Translations under genes and position numbers: made by a program
In this document: piece after piece, positions 11,947-23,367 of the stretch
How positions within the stretch are numbered: position 1 is the stretch's first letter
Layout: every line of letters starts with the position of its first letter
The notes under the pieces: model-generated
What the model saw: only the letters and a program-made list of their open reading frames with translations
Database searches by the model: none
What the model was told of the DNA's origin: nothing
From: Monilinia fructicola
Taxonomy: Eukaryota > Ascomycota > Leotiomycetes > Helotiales > Sclerotiniaceae
Length of the DNA: 64,000 nt
Direction: 5' to 3'
NCBI GenBank assembly: GCA_008692225.1
Contig: VICG01000012.1
Location: forward strand, 1,426,001 to 1,490,000

Positions 11947-13904
11947 TTGTATGGCTTTACACGAATTTCTAAATCAAGGTTGATGCTTGCCATTAGAGAG
12001 AAGTCTTTGAGAGTTCGATAAACCATGCAATTTTTCATAAAAACTTCTCGGGTGGGGAGGTGCCATATTAGCCTCACGTATAATTATGGGCGCACAGCAG
12101 CTGATATGGCGATTGACGGGTTCTGAGAGGAGTTGCAACCTCATCTTCAATGAAGATGTTCTCCCAATAGTCATATCATCCGGGATTTCAAGAGTAGAAC
12201 ATCATTGATTAACAACATCATTAATGGCATATTTGCCATACCTTGCGTGCGGCATTCTTCCTTTGGAGAACTAGAAGAGTACTATTGGCAATATTTCTCT
12301 TGTCTACTACTAGATACTTCGCCGCCGATAGATGGAAATCAAGCGGCAACCGCCTCCCGTACCTTTCCATTGCATCTATCGCAAGCTCAAGGTAAAGTCT
12401 AGATTTGCGACCGAGAACTCATGGCCAATGACTTCCTAATTTTGGATGCAGTCCCAAAAATAGACACAAGTCAGATCAAAACAATCAACATGGAATTTCA
12501 CGACATAAAAGACCCTTCACATGCAAGTACAGGTATCGATGTAACCACAAATTGCATGCCAAAAATGGCAAAGCAATCAAACAACAAACGGGAGGCATAT
12601 CCGATCATGATAAACTCTGAATACGCCTCGCAGTCAACCCCACAGATCCACTACCCGCTCGGAACTAATCCTCCAATCAAAAGCTGATCATGTAGAATCT
12701 GCTTGGTACTAATCTTTCTTTCGGCTAGTCTGACAGGACAGGGTAGGATATACATGGACTAGCAAGGGGTTTGGCATGGAGGGGTTCATGAACGTTCGTC
12801 TGAACCGAGAGGTTGCATTTTGGTGTTACCATCGTTTAAGAAAGGGTAGTGATAATGATAGTGACGTCGGAGCGATGACAAAACTGCAGATCCCTTTTAC
12901 TTATTCGAGATTAGCGAAGGGAAAATGGTATTCTCTGTTGGGTAACGGATCATCAATGGTTAAATCACATTACCCAAACCTTGGCCACGATTCAGAGAGT
13001 TAGATGTTAGTACGGGCTTCATCTAATCAGTCAGTCCCTTTGTCTTTCGAGCTAAAATACTTTACCAATTCGGTAGGACTTCTGAACTGTCTTCTGTCAG
13101 TGCCGTGCACGTGTTGCAATGCGGCACAGTTAATTCGAGCCATTCATCACTTAGCTCCCATATTTAGATACAATTGACAGGGCTGCTGCCAGAACTCTTG
13201 TTCAACTTCTCTTGAGGCTCCATCAATGCTACCAGAATCAGATATAGATTCTTGGGCAAGAACTCTGGGAGAAAGCGGAATTCGACTGAATGATAATTTG
13301 TTTCCCTTCCTCAAGACTCCTTATCATTTTTCTCTAATCTCCTTGCAATAAAGTTTCGCATTCTGTAGACAAACATCTCCCAGTTCGTTCGCAACAGCCT
13401 TGATATTCAACTCGAAACATTCCTCAGAAAGTACCGAGTTAATATCGCGCGAAGACCTCGAATTTGCGTCCGAACGGCTGACGGTACACTGATGATATCG
13501 TTCTCAACCGCAAACCGCTTTAATATACTACAGACAAAGATACTATACAGAGTACAGAAAGTACAGCATTGAATAACTGCCCTCCCTAGAAGAAATATTG
13601 ACGTGGCCCAGGGTAGCAATATAGTTAGATTATGCACTGATTAGCATTCCTCTTTAGGAAGACACAGCGACAATGAAAAGCACACAGTTCCAAACAACAA
13701 ACAAGGATATCTCAGAATGCCTTGCCTTCGGTAAAACATTCTTGAAAAATAGTTTTAAACTCCCTTCCCCTTCTTTCGTCATCTCCAATTTCCGGTTAGT
13801 GACTGGGAGAGAGTTCAGAATCCATTGCCTCAAGGCTCAAGCATACCTAAATCTCCCACACTAAATCACAAAACGACATCAATACCAGGTAGTATAAGTG
13901 ACTT
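11947..13904. other. Intergenic, no supportable gene
   Basis: This two-kilobase interval has open frames up to 88 codons (for example + strand 12421-12687) but no recognisable motif, intron pattern or conserved block. A stretch at 13530-13570 carries partial GTACAGAGTAC-type motifs seen elsewhere in the window. Nothing else stands out. Confidence 0.35.
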
Positions 13905-14402
13905 TTAGTGGACAAGCCGGCTAATCTCGGCAAATCCGAGGTGGCTTTCTGGTCCGAAACCTAAAAGGCCGAGACTACCGTGATAAGCCTTTGGAGACAG
14001 GGACAGGGGGATTAGCACTGACCCGTCGGCATCATACGGACATGTTTCAAGCGAGGAATGTAAGGTGGGCGACCGGGACTTCGCCTCGCTTGATTCGACC
14101 ATCCGATGACATCTAGAATCACGATCGTTGCAAAATTTCAGACTGTTTGGGAATTGAGGAGGCATCTCGAGCTTGACATAGCCTTCTTGCGGGCTATTCG
14201 CGGTTACATGTTTCACCATCTCTGAGGAATCCTCGGGTTGAAATATGGAATGCCGTTTTGGTATCGGTTTGTGGAATACTGCTACCAAAGGTAAGTCTAG
14301 CTGCATTCCATTCTCCAGCCACTCCGCCATACTATGTGCAAGATCTCTCTTATGATACAAGCTTTTGTCTCTAACTATGCAGCTTCCACGAGACATTCCC
14401 AA
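13905..14402 (-). CDS. Possible small protein of 165 residues, unidentified
   Basis: A 165-codon minus-strand frame ends at 13905. The translation is of mixed composition, contains a few cysteines and no signal peptide or membrane helix, and I do not recognise it. It lies downstream of the proline-rich gene on the same strand and could be a chance frame in a 3' region, or an exon of a gene whose other parts I cannot see. Support rests only on length. Confidence 0.2.
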   Translation of the reverse strand: MGMSRGSCIVRDKSLYHKRDLAHSMAEWLENGMQLDLPLVAVFHKPIPKRHSIFQPEDSSEMVKHVTANSPQEGYVKLEMPPQFPNSLKFCNDRDSRCHRMVESSEAKSRSPTLHSSLETCPYDADGSVLIPLSLSPKAYHGSLGLLGFGPESHLGFAEISRLVH

Positions 14403-15039
14403 CCCATCTCAAAAATTACTATTCCAAATGATAAGTATCCGTTTTTCCTCCATTACCCGTGAATTCCGGTTCCCCTCTATCGAGACGTCTAGTTTCTATT
14501 CCACTTCCCATTATTTCTGCCGTGTTCCGACGGACTGCCAGATCCTCTTGTGCTCCACTAACTTGGCTGGATGGTCTGTGGTGGTAGGGTATAATATAAT
14601 ATATAATATAATTTGTGAATGTATATACACGGGTACGTGTGATTGAGTGAAGAGTAGTGGAAGATATCGGGATGATTCGCATCGTGGAGTTTGTAGGCCA
14701 CTTTCCGTAAGGACGGCGACGGGTGGCGAGCTAAAGGTGGCAATCTTCGATGTAAATTTGCTTCTCGCGAGCCTGAGCGCAGACTATGTCTGGACGTTCT
14801 TTGATGCCCATTGATATACCTGATTTCGACATCGTAGTTGTCGCTTGCACTTTGATTGAGAATCTTACATCCCATACCTCATGATTGCTATACTCGGCGA
14901 GCGATCAGTGGATATCAATCCCCTTCCACCTAGTCCTTTGCGATGTTGTAGTAACGAATGACGAATTTCGCAAGTCCTATGTCCTTCGTCCTCCGTCCCC
15001 AGCAGTTCCCATAAGCTTTCCAGTTCCCAATACTCCAAC

Positions 15040-15948
15040 TCAATCTGAACCCCGCGGTCTCTCAGCAGCCACCGTCGTTCTAGAAGAATGTTCCCACTGA
15101 CTAACCACATACGGCGGCGGAGGAGGATTGTTGGTTGACGGCGTTGCCAGTGATTGTAACGCATCTTCCGAACTCACAGCCCATCCAATACTCTTTGGCG
15201 CTGCTGGCGCATTTCCAGCACTACTCCACGTCCAAGGATCCCAGGCATCATGATCCATACTATCCACCGTCATCATAGCCTGTTGAAGTTCCGATAGTTC
15301 TTCGGCTGATTCGGAATCTTCGTTTTGTCTGGTAGTCGGAGGTGACTGGTAAGGTTCAATACTCCTTCGTGTAGGGCCGACACTCTCTGATGTATCGGGC
15401 TCAGCGTTCCAATATGAAAAGGGGGTTGACCATGGTAAGTCATCTCCGCCGAGACGAAACCTTCCTGGTGTCGACGGTAAAGGTCGTTCTGAATTATCTG
15501 TAAGGGCTTGTTCAGGAATATCCAGTGTTTGCTGCTGTATTGGACTGATGTCAGGAGTCAGAGGGCTGACTGGACTTATTGAATAACCCCTATCGTAATT
15601 AGTCACCGGTGCAGATCTTCCCCTACCCGGTACATCTGTCTTGATCCTTAGAGCTTTAGATCTTCCTAGCTTATGCTGAGGTGCTTGGTGACAGCAAGGT
15701 TCCTGACTGGCTTGTGGAGGGCTGGGACTTGATACTGGTGCTGGTGTATCACCCAAATGCGTGTTTGCTCTTGCTCTCTCCCTGTCCTTCATATTCCTAG
15801 ATGCGTACTTCAGCGACGCCCCATGTCCCTTATCATTATCAGACGTCGAGACCTTGAACTCGACGTTAAAGTAGAATCCTGGTAAATGTGGCCAACGAGA
15901 TTTCTTTTCTGGAACCGGCGGATCTGGAGTATTCGAAGATGTCGACAT
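15040..15948 (-). CDS. Proline/serine-rich hypothetical protein, about 302 residues
   Basis: I chose the ATG at 15948 (MSTSSNTPDPPVPEKK); the frame runs to a TGA at 15040. The protein is rich in Pro, Ser, Thr and Asp with no membrane helix. Its N-terminal 60 residues hold a short hydrophobic/aromatic block (RWPHLPGFYFNVEFKVS), followed by polar, probably disordered sequence with several SP/TP sites. There are a Trp-rich acidic patch (DHDAWDPWTW, about residue 245) and a PPPPPY motif near the end that could bind WW or SH3 domains. I do not recognise the family. An overlapping minus-strand frame continues to 14865 with protein-like composition (ELEYWELESLWELLG). Given how common single-base indels are here, the true C-terminus could lie there. 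Confidence 0.62.
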   Translation of the reverse strand: MSTSSNTPDPPVPEKKSRWPHLPGFYFNVEFKVSTSDNDKGHGASLKYASRNMKDRERARANTHLGDTPAPVSSPSPPQASQEPCCHQAPQHKLGRSKALRIKTDVPGRGRSAPVTNYDRGYSISPVSPLTPDISPIQQQTLDIPEQALTDNSERPLPSTPGRFRLGGDDLPWSTPFSYWNAEPDTSESVGPTRRSIEPYQSPPTTRQNEDSESAEELSELQQAMMTVDSMDHDAWDPWTWSSAGNAPAAPKSIGWAVSSEDALQSLATPSTNNPPPPPYVVSQWEHSSRTTVAAERPRGSD

Positions 15949-17332
15949 CTTTTCTTGTTTCTCCAATTCTTCCTTTCGATCACTTATCCAAAGTAGAGGT
16001 CGGATTGGTAACTTGTTGGTTGGATGCTTAAGTCGCTTGTAGGTCGGATGGGGGAAGAGGAGTTATATGACCTTACTAAAGCCGTTTTGTGTTGCAATCT
16101 CATAGGGTGACAACCGATTAGATGACGTGAAACCCAAAACCCAAAAGGTAATTTTATCACATCCGACAAACTGGTGCTACTCCGCCGAAGTTGGAGAGGA
16201 TGCTTCAGGGCTCGCTGTGCAATCGTAGGCTTAGTTGAGTATGTAACGAAGGATGCAGCCTTCAGGGGTACGGAGGCTTAGTATGCCTCATGCCGTACAT
16301 TGGAATGAAAGCAAACAAATCATCCTCATTATTATATCCATATCAAATTCTTTCGACATGCAAATATTGAATTATGCATGAAGTGGAGACTGACAAAGGT
16401 AGATAAAGTTCTTATTAGACAAGATCCATACAGTAGACGATTCGTTTTTCTCCGTCCTATTTTTTGATCCCGCATTCGGACATTCGGATAGTTTCCATGT
16501 ACGAGTACGATTGATTGTACAATATCCACTTGACGACTCCTGTCTTATAATAAAGATCCATGACACGACGAACTATATAAGATAAAATGAAATGATCCCA
16601 TAATAATTTGGATCATCACTCATCCATTGAGATACAAAATTCTGTCTGATACCGTGTCTAATACTTCTCTACTCGCTAGTAAGATTGTTGGAGGCTTTGA
16701 TCATGAAGAAATTCGAAAAACTACCAACATTGAGTTATTGTAAGATTACAGATTATGAAGGCAAACTTAGTATATGTCGATCCCCCCCAACTTCCAGAAC
16801 AAACCTTGGAAGGAGTGGATCCATGTCCAAATGACAATTCAAGCTCGGACAATTGGGTGCATGACTTGTGGTCAATCGAGTGTACGGAGCACAACTCAAT
16901 ATACAAGGACGGAATGAGGAAGCACTCGCGATTCGAGGAGTTTGTGGCGTTAGCTCTGGACATGTTGTAATACGGCCTAATTAGAGACCACCACCTGTTG
17001 GAGTGTTGAAGACTCCTTCGAACTCTTATAGAAACCCGTCAAGCCACATGGGAGCTCAAAGGGTTGTGTTAAGGTTGTTGATAATTATACACTACATTGT
17101 GAATGTAGCTTACGATCCGGGCCAGTGGCCGAATGTTTGTTTGTTTGTTTTTCGTTTTTTCATTTGTTTGTATCATATAGGGAGTATCCTCATTCACCCT
17201 GACGATATGCTTTTACAGTTGTCTATTATGGAGAACCAACTCTCAAGCATCTCCCCTGATTTGAAGGTTGCCAATCTACATCGAAATATCAAGACTTTGT
17301 AGTATGCCTCATTTTAGCGCCTACTCTGCATG
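15949..17332. other. Intergenic between the proline-rich and WD40 genes
   Basis: This holds the upstream region of the proline-rich gene and the 3' flank of the WD40 gene. A 71-codon plus-strand frame at 16755-16970 is acidic and Asn/Ser-rich but has no support beyond being open. A TTTG repeat lies at 17135-17155. No RNA gene is visible. Confidence 0.35.
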
Positions 17333-20300
17333 TTAAGTGAGTACCCGACCTACAACAAATATCACCTTGCCCGACTGCAGAATCACATCCTCATAGTCCA
17401 AATCTGTAACGGAGAAAAGTTAGCCAATGTCTACTTGCATATTTTGCTCATCTGAAATCTCAAATCTCTACACGGTTGCACTGACCTTCATGATGACCTT
17501 CCTGGCACTGTCACTATCCTTTGACATTAATGCCAGTAAAGCATTGCCTGTCCATCTTACCTGCCATACTGCATTACTACTTATTAATTCTTGCAATAGC
17601 TTGCCATCATTCGAATCCCATACTCTGACTTTGCCATCCGACCCTCCACTAGCAATCTTAGAATCATGATGTTGCATAGATGTGACCGAGTATTGATGTG
17701 CCTCGACCTTCCATATCTCTTTATAGCCTTTATTGGCGAATAGACGAATTACCCCGCTCGCATCTGCCGTCAGAAGACTCGACGGAAGTAACTGCACTAA
17801 TGTTACAAGGGATGTAAATTCTTCAAGTATAGTCTGACATTCTCTTTATACGAGAGTCTGGTTAGCACAGTGGGGGGGATACATGAAACTTGAGGTGACT
17901 GACTTACTTACCCAGTCATTGCATTCCATACCCTGACCGTTTTATCCAAACTTCCAGTAACGACTTTCGCTCCATCCGTTGCAATCGTAAAGATCTTACT
18001 TTCATGACCTTTTAGAACCTGCAAGCACACCATCTTCTCCAAATCCCATATCCTGGCATCATTATCATAACTACCCGATGCAGTAATTTTGCCATGCACA
18101 TCCAAGCATCTGACATTCGCAGTATGACCTTCCAAAATAACTTTGCATGTCCCTTTTTCAATATCCCAAATCCTGATAGTTGTATCGCGGGATGCGGATA
18201 TGACCGTAGTTGCTGACAGAGTTTGACTATTCGTACTGTTGATGTATGACCTTGCAGCTTATTATTTTCAACTCTAGGCCACGAGAAAAATTATCGTCAG
18301 CCTTGATTCATCCTTCAAAATACCTAATTTCATGAGATTGTGGAATAATGATGAGCCTCGCTAGTTGATCCTCCTTAGTGAGAAACGACTAAGCCAAATA
18401 ATCCTTCGCTCATCATAGTACTTGAAACTGTCGAGAAAATATAAAACATATAAAAACATCTACTAATTTGATACATGATATTATGCGACCAATATACCAG
18501 CTATTGATAAAACCTCAAATTAAAATTTTCACCATGAATTTGGAAGTGAAGATTACCATCGCATCAAGTGGAAAAGATTGGTGCTTATTGGATCCACTGG
18601 AATCCTTCGCTATACGTAAGACCATGGCTCAAATGGACCAATCCAGAGAACTGTGTCTGAGAACCAGAGTATTAATAACCGATATACCAGCCAGATAACT
18701 CATGTAGGCTCCAAAGTTAAGGAAGACCTGCCCAATTCCTTTGATGCTACAATTTCAGATGAAAAAGACGGTAAAGATGCAGAAGTTAAGTTGGACCTGT
18801 ATTCATTCATTACAACTCACATTCTAACTCCATCTTGATCCTTGAACATCGAATCTTTGACAACCTTGTTTGTTAATCAACAGAGATATTTGACAGACGG
18901 TCGTGGTTGTTCTAATGGGGAGCATCGGGTAAAGTACTTTCGCATTTTGTAGTGCATTCAACATCTGGTTCAACTCCACTTCATCTGATCGATCTAGATT
19001 TGGTTCTGATGCCACTTGAACGATAATTCTCATCTCTTACTAAGAGATCTTGAAGGAAATTGGCTCGATACCATCTGCAAGGTCACCGGCTTTGAACTAG
19101 ACACTAAAGATGTTGACAGCAGCTCCTTTGCAAATGAAAATTACGCCCGCCATACTAGCAGATCAGTATCCAGCACTTGCAGCGAACCATGAAATATAAT
19201 CATCCAGAAATGGATAACCCATCGACATCGAAGCCATAAGACCAAGAACTGCGTCTTTTCTGCATCAGCCTCTTACTGATCGCGAGGAAAATATTTGTGG
19301 ACAGGAGATTAGCTCGCATGGCTATGACACTATCATGTGTGACAAATTCAAGCTATTCAAATCGTGCGCAGCTATTAGTGACGAGTACCAAGCCTCCTAC
19401 TTTCATGGCTAGTGTACAAAATTCGACATTTCATTCGACATCAAAGTTGGCTTGCTACTCGAAACCACAAATGATATTATTATAATATCGCGATACTATA
19501 GCAATATATGAGGCTCTTGAGGGGTTACCGTCTGGATTGGTATTCAGCTGATGCAAGAGAACCTTCGATCAATCTCATGCGAGACTACAGAAAAGATCTA
19601 CTGCCACAACCTAAAAGTTGAATATCAACTCTGAAGATTATATTCTCGATACAACTTGAAGGCTGTGCGACGTGAGAAGAGAGACAACCCTGCCTGAACA
19701 GTCACGGACTCATGAAATTCTTCCAAATTAACATTACTTAAGTGTTTGGGCAGCTTTTACATCTTTACCCACGTTTAAGGTTCTTCCGAAACATGCTGAG
19801 AACTTCTCAGTGATCAAAGGGTCTTTCGACCAACCAAAGGTCAATCAAACACATCAATCAGATACCAGCAACTTCCAATGAGCTCTAAGTTCAATACTTC
19901 TATTTCCAAAATACAGAAAAATTGTAATGAAATTCACATGAGGCTCTCGGACATTCACTTCCCAAGCATCTTAGGGAGAAAGAAAAAGAGTCAACTTACA
20001 ATTTCCCCCTCTCATCCCATCCCCAGATCGCCAAATTATCCTCACTGCCAGTTCCACCTACTACAATCCATTGCTCTCTCTCGTTTCCCTCCCAAGACCC
20101 CACACACCAAATACCTCTCTCACTTATCCTCACCACAAGCTCCTTTCCTGTATCCCTTCCATCTTTATGGCTAAAAATATGCAAGACGCCAGAATCAAGC
20201 GCGGTAATAATGTGGAACTTTGTTATGTGGAGGGCGGTCACGACTTTGAGGTCACCAGGTGTTAGTTTTGGTTGTTTGGTTCATAGGTTACGTAACCTTA

Positions 20301-20472
20301 GGGCTAAGGTGAAAACCAAATCTTTGGAATAAGACAAAAATGGAATAACGACCTCGAAAAGACAGACTGCGAACACCTCAAGCTACATACCAGCATCATT
20401 TGCACCAAGGATTCTCATCTCTTCATTCAAGTTTTGCGGAGATTTCCAGAGTTGAACCTCGGTTTCTGACAT
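17333..20472 (-). CDS. Cdc4-like WD40-repeat protein without F-box, five exons, one frameshift
   Basis: I joined exons 20391-20472, 20000-20243, 17912-18273, 17482-17843 and 17333-17403; with one added base the frame closes at about 373 residues. The start is MSETEVQLWKSPQNL, followed at once by WD40 blades. Blade signatures are clear: VISASRDTTIRIWD, ITASGSYDNDARIWD, VVTGSLDKTVRVWN, LLTADASGVIRLF and IASGGSDGKVRVWD. The spacing and the GHTSTVR, GHTANVRCL and AHQYSVTSM inter-blade motifs match the propeller of Cdc4/Pop1/Fbw7-type SCF ubiquitin-ligase receptors. However, only about 28 residues precede the first blade, so no F-box is present; it could be a paralogue or remnant. A frame change lies at about 18215-18226. 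Intron 2 (18274-19999) is 1726 nt, far above the local norm. The last donor (GTGCAA) is weak. Confidence 0.78.
18274..19999 (-). other. Oversized intron (1.7 kb) in the WD40 gene
   Basis: It is bounded by a consensus donor (GTAAGT at 19999) and a CTAG acceptor, and the splice keeps frame between two WD40 blades. The intron is roughly 15-30 times longer than the other introns here. It contains short protein-like open stretches on both strands (plus strand 18535-18640 and 19297-19485, minus strand 18824-19033), none identified, each soon ended by stops. It may be an inserted, decayed element or gene, or a place where the gene was split. Confidence 0.5.
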
Positions 20473-20769
20473 TGTTGGTCTTGAGTCCGTTTCTCTAATA
20501 GTTCTACTTCTCTTGGCAGATATGATATGAACAAGAACTAAAGAATCAGAGTATCAGGCGAGAGACTACATCTCACCATCATACATCCACTAGGGACTTG
20601 GACATCCAAACACCTTTGACGCTAGCCTTACGTATAGGGCTGACATCAACTGCACGTCATGTGTAGATAGTGCCACGTACGCCACACAGCCACATTGCCA
20701 TGTGGCTGTGTCAACGTGTCTGAAGATTTTCCGACAGCCATGCACATCCAGTTCTGAAAATAGAACGTT
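20473..20769. promoter_or_regulatory. Upstream region of the WD40 gene
   Basis: About 300 bases separate the WD40 gene start from the plus-strand open region at 20770, so it is probably a promoter interval. It contains a palindromic CACATTGCCATGTGG-type sequence at 20690-20706. No other signal is evident. Confidence 0.3.
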
Positions 20770-21653
20770 TTGAGTTTCCATGAGATATCATCTCGGCAGG
20801 ATGTCTCCGAACCGAGTCAACCCCTAGCATGTCTATATGAGAGGAAAGGATGGATCATTCTTCCTGACGTTTCTTCTTCCGATCCTTACGTTCTCTTTGG
20901 AGATTCAACAATACACTTGAGTAGGATCTCAGGCATATCAATTGAAATTCCCGGTTGCCAATGTAATGGCTATCAAACCACGGATATAAAGATCTATGAG
21001 ATCGCATCCTCGCCTGAAATCCATTCAAAGCAACCCATCACTTTCCAATACACAGTCTCGGATTTGAAAACTCACAGATTAATACCACAGACCCCCTGGA
21101 AGACTCATGTATATAAATGGTTCGCTCCATGAATACATCCTCCAAATTACTAGGGTCGGTGTGGCTTATATTGATATGTACGGATACGACGGGAAGATGT
21201 TGAGAGTCGCGTCTCGCATGATTTCAGCCCAGGCTTCTCGTGCTACGGTCAAGTTTACAAGTGTATGAATTCTCCGAAAGTCATGGACTTCTATTGCGCT
21301 CAATTCATATACTGTATGTGTTCTATGTACAAGTGGATAGTTCTGCGAGTCTATTCAACAATAGTGGCAGTGTTTTTAGATATCCAGTATCTATGAGGTC
21401 GCAAATTCAGACGTCAGAGACGGTTGAGAATCCCGAGGGAGCTAGCATTGTCGATTGGTTTGAACGGGGCAGTCCGGATTTCGATATGGCCTTCATTCTA
21501 CTACTCAGATATTGGCACCAGTTCGGGACAAAATATTTCCACAGAATCCATTATATTACAAATCCGATCACTTCGAATACAAAGAGAAGATCTCTTAAGT
21601 ATTATGGAAAATTCAATAATATCCTGGGTAGGTCTACGTACATAGATTTCTAA
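20770..21653 (+). pseudogene. Broken protein-coding region, unidentified
   Basis: A plus-strand frame from 20770 encodes about 120 residues of ordinary protein composition with Cys pairs (CQCNGYQ). After it closes near 21130, protein-like sequence continues in a different frame (LHEYILQITRVGVAYIDMYGYDGKM, at about 21125-21225), and then in others to about 21640. The pieces read as one interrupted gene, either with several indels and stops or with introns I cannot place. I do not recognise the family. The alternative is chance open frames. Confidence 0.3.
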
Positions 21654-23367
21654 GCTGTGGGAGTTCCGCCATTGCATACAGTCTTACATCGCGAACAATT
21701 ACATATTCTGAACGAAGACAATTGTTGTCTTTCTATCTTAGAACTATTACTACGCCATTCTCGTCACAAGGAGGAGATCCAGAATAGGCAGAAAAAAAAA
21801 GCTGTATCCACCATACCTACGCCGAAATTCTCTACATCTACTTCATTTACACGGTACCTATGTTGCCAACACTATGTCCCCTAACCATAATATTACTTAC
21901 AGGTCGTTCTATCATTGAATCATCTTTCGAGTCTTCTTTTCCACAACTCTTCAACTGATTACAAAACAAATCAATATCTCCATATGCGGCCCTGATCTAC
22001 CAAATTGATTATAACCCGGGTAGCCCCTAGGATCGGCTTTCAGATGCTTCACACATAGTAGTCCTATATGTCCAATATCAAGTAATCAACTGTACCCAAA
22101 TCAAGAATCAACACCAGCACAAGACAGCACAACACAACCCTCAACGCCGAACCCTCAACTCTCAACTCCCAACGAATCTTCCCCCTCCCCTCTCTAAACA
22201 CAAATACAAACACCCTCCATCATCACCCATCCCCAAAGCGACGACCCCCAACTCAAAGCATAGTCATAGTCCCCACCCCCCAAAATAAGACGTCAAGCAA
22301 AACCACACAAGATCCATACCAATACAACAAACACAACCACCCCACCAAACCCCCATCCCACAAAAACCACAACAACCCACCTCATCATTCGATCCCAACA
22401 CCTCTCGCCAATCATTCAACCCTCCCTCTCCCCCACAAACTGATCCATTACACATCAAATCGCACACCCACAAGCAGACCTTCCCCATTAACCCCTCAGC
22501 CCCGCCCTACAGAACCCCTTGCCCATCTTTTTTCCTCTACTTGAATCTTTTTACCATGCTACGTTTTTGCATTACACACTCCACACTCCACACTCCACAC
22601 CATCCGCATCCCTATCCCCATCTCCGCCACTCCCCAAAACCCCCATGAGAAAGAAATCCACAATCCCGTCATCGTTCCGCATGGATGCATAGGCGATAGG
22701 TGACATGTGACATGTGACATGTGACATGTGACGTGGTAGAACTATTGGCTTATCAATCAGAGCTCTCAACGTACAGTACAGTATGCGATTCGGTTATCGA
22801 TGAAGTTTATTTTTGCGCGGGGGGCGGGAATTTCGGGATGGGGAGGGAGGATGAAAGGAGAAGGGGATATGCAATTGATATAATATAATATAATATAAAT
22901 ATAAATAATATAATATAATATAATATAATATAATATAATATAATATAATATAATATAATATAATATAATATAATATAATATAATATAATATAATATAATA
23001 AATATAATATAATATAATATAATATAATATAATATAATATAATAAATATATATAATATAATATAATATAATATAATATAATATAATATAATATAATATAA
23101 TATAATGTAATATAATAATATAATGTAATATAATAATATGATATAATTGATTGATTATATATCAGCTACCTTACCTACTAGGAAGAGTCGGATTTGGATT
23201 TGGGGTTGGGATTGTGAATGTGGAAGGGTGGGTAGGAGGAAGAAATAGAGGACCGTTGGTGAACAAGGAGCAAGGAGCAAGACAGGCACATTATTTTGAC
23301 TAGATAGATAGATAGATAGATAGATAGATTTATTTTTATTCTAGCATTCAATCATTCAATCATTTAA
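21654..23367. other. Intergenic with strand-skewed and repetitive DNA
   Basis: No gene is seen. From about 22085 to 22600 the plus strand is almost free of G. A heptamer (GTGACAT) is repeated about four times at 22700-22732. A purine-rich stretch at 22815-22870 precedes a long TAATA array. A GATA microsatellite lies at 23302-23330, just beyond the GatB stop codon. Confidence 0.5.
22878..23145. repeat. (TAATA)n pentanucleotide array, about 270 bp
   Basis: Roughly fifty tandem copies of TAATA (equivalently ATATA/TATAA phases) run across the interval. A few AAATA interruptions occur near 22898-22910, 23000 and 23044, and TGTAA variants appear near the right end. Such an array is a likely replication-slippage site and a likely assembly weak point. 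Confidence 0.95.

Noticed and set aside
12205..12687. Plus-strand frames considered as a zinc-cluster or HET-domain fragment
   Set aside because: No cysteine spacing or HET-domain motif is present; likely chance frames.
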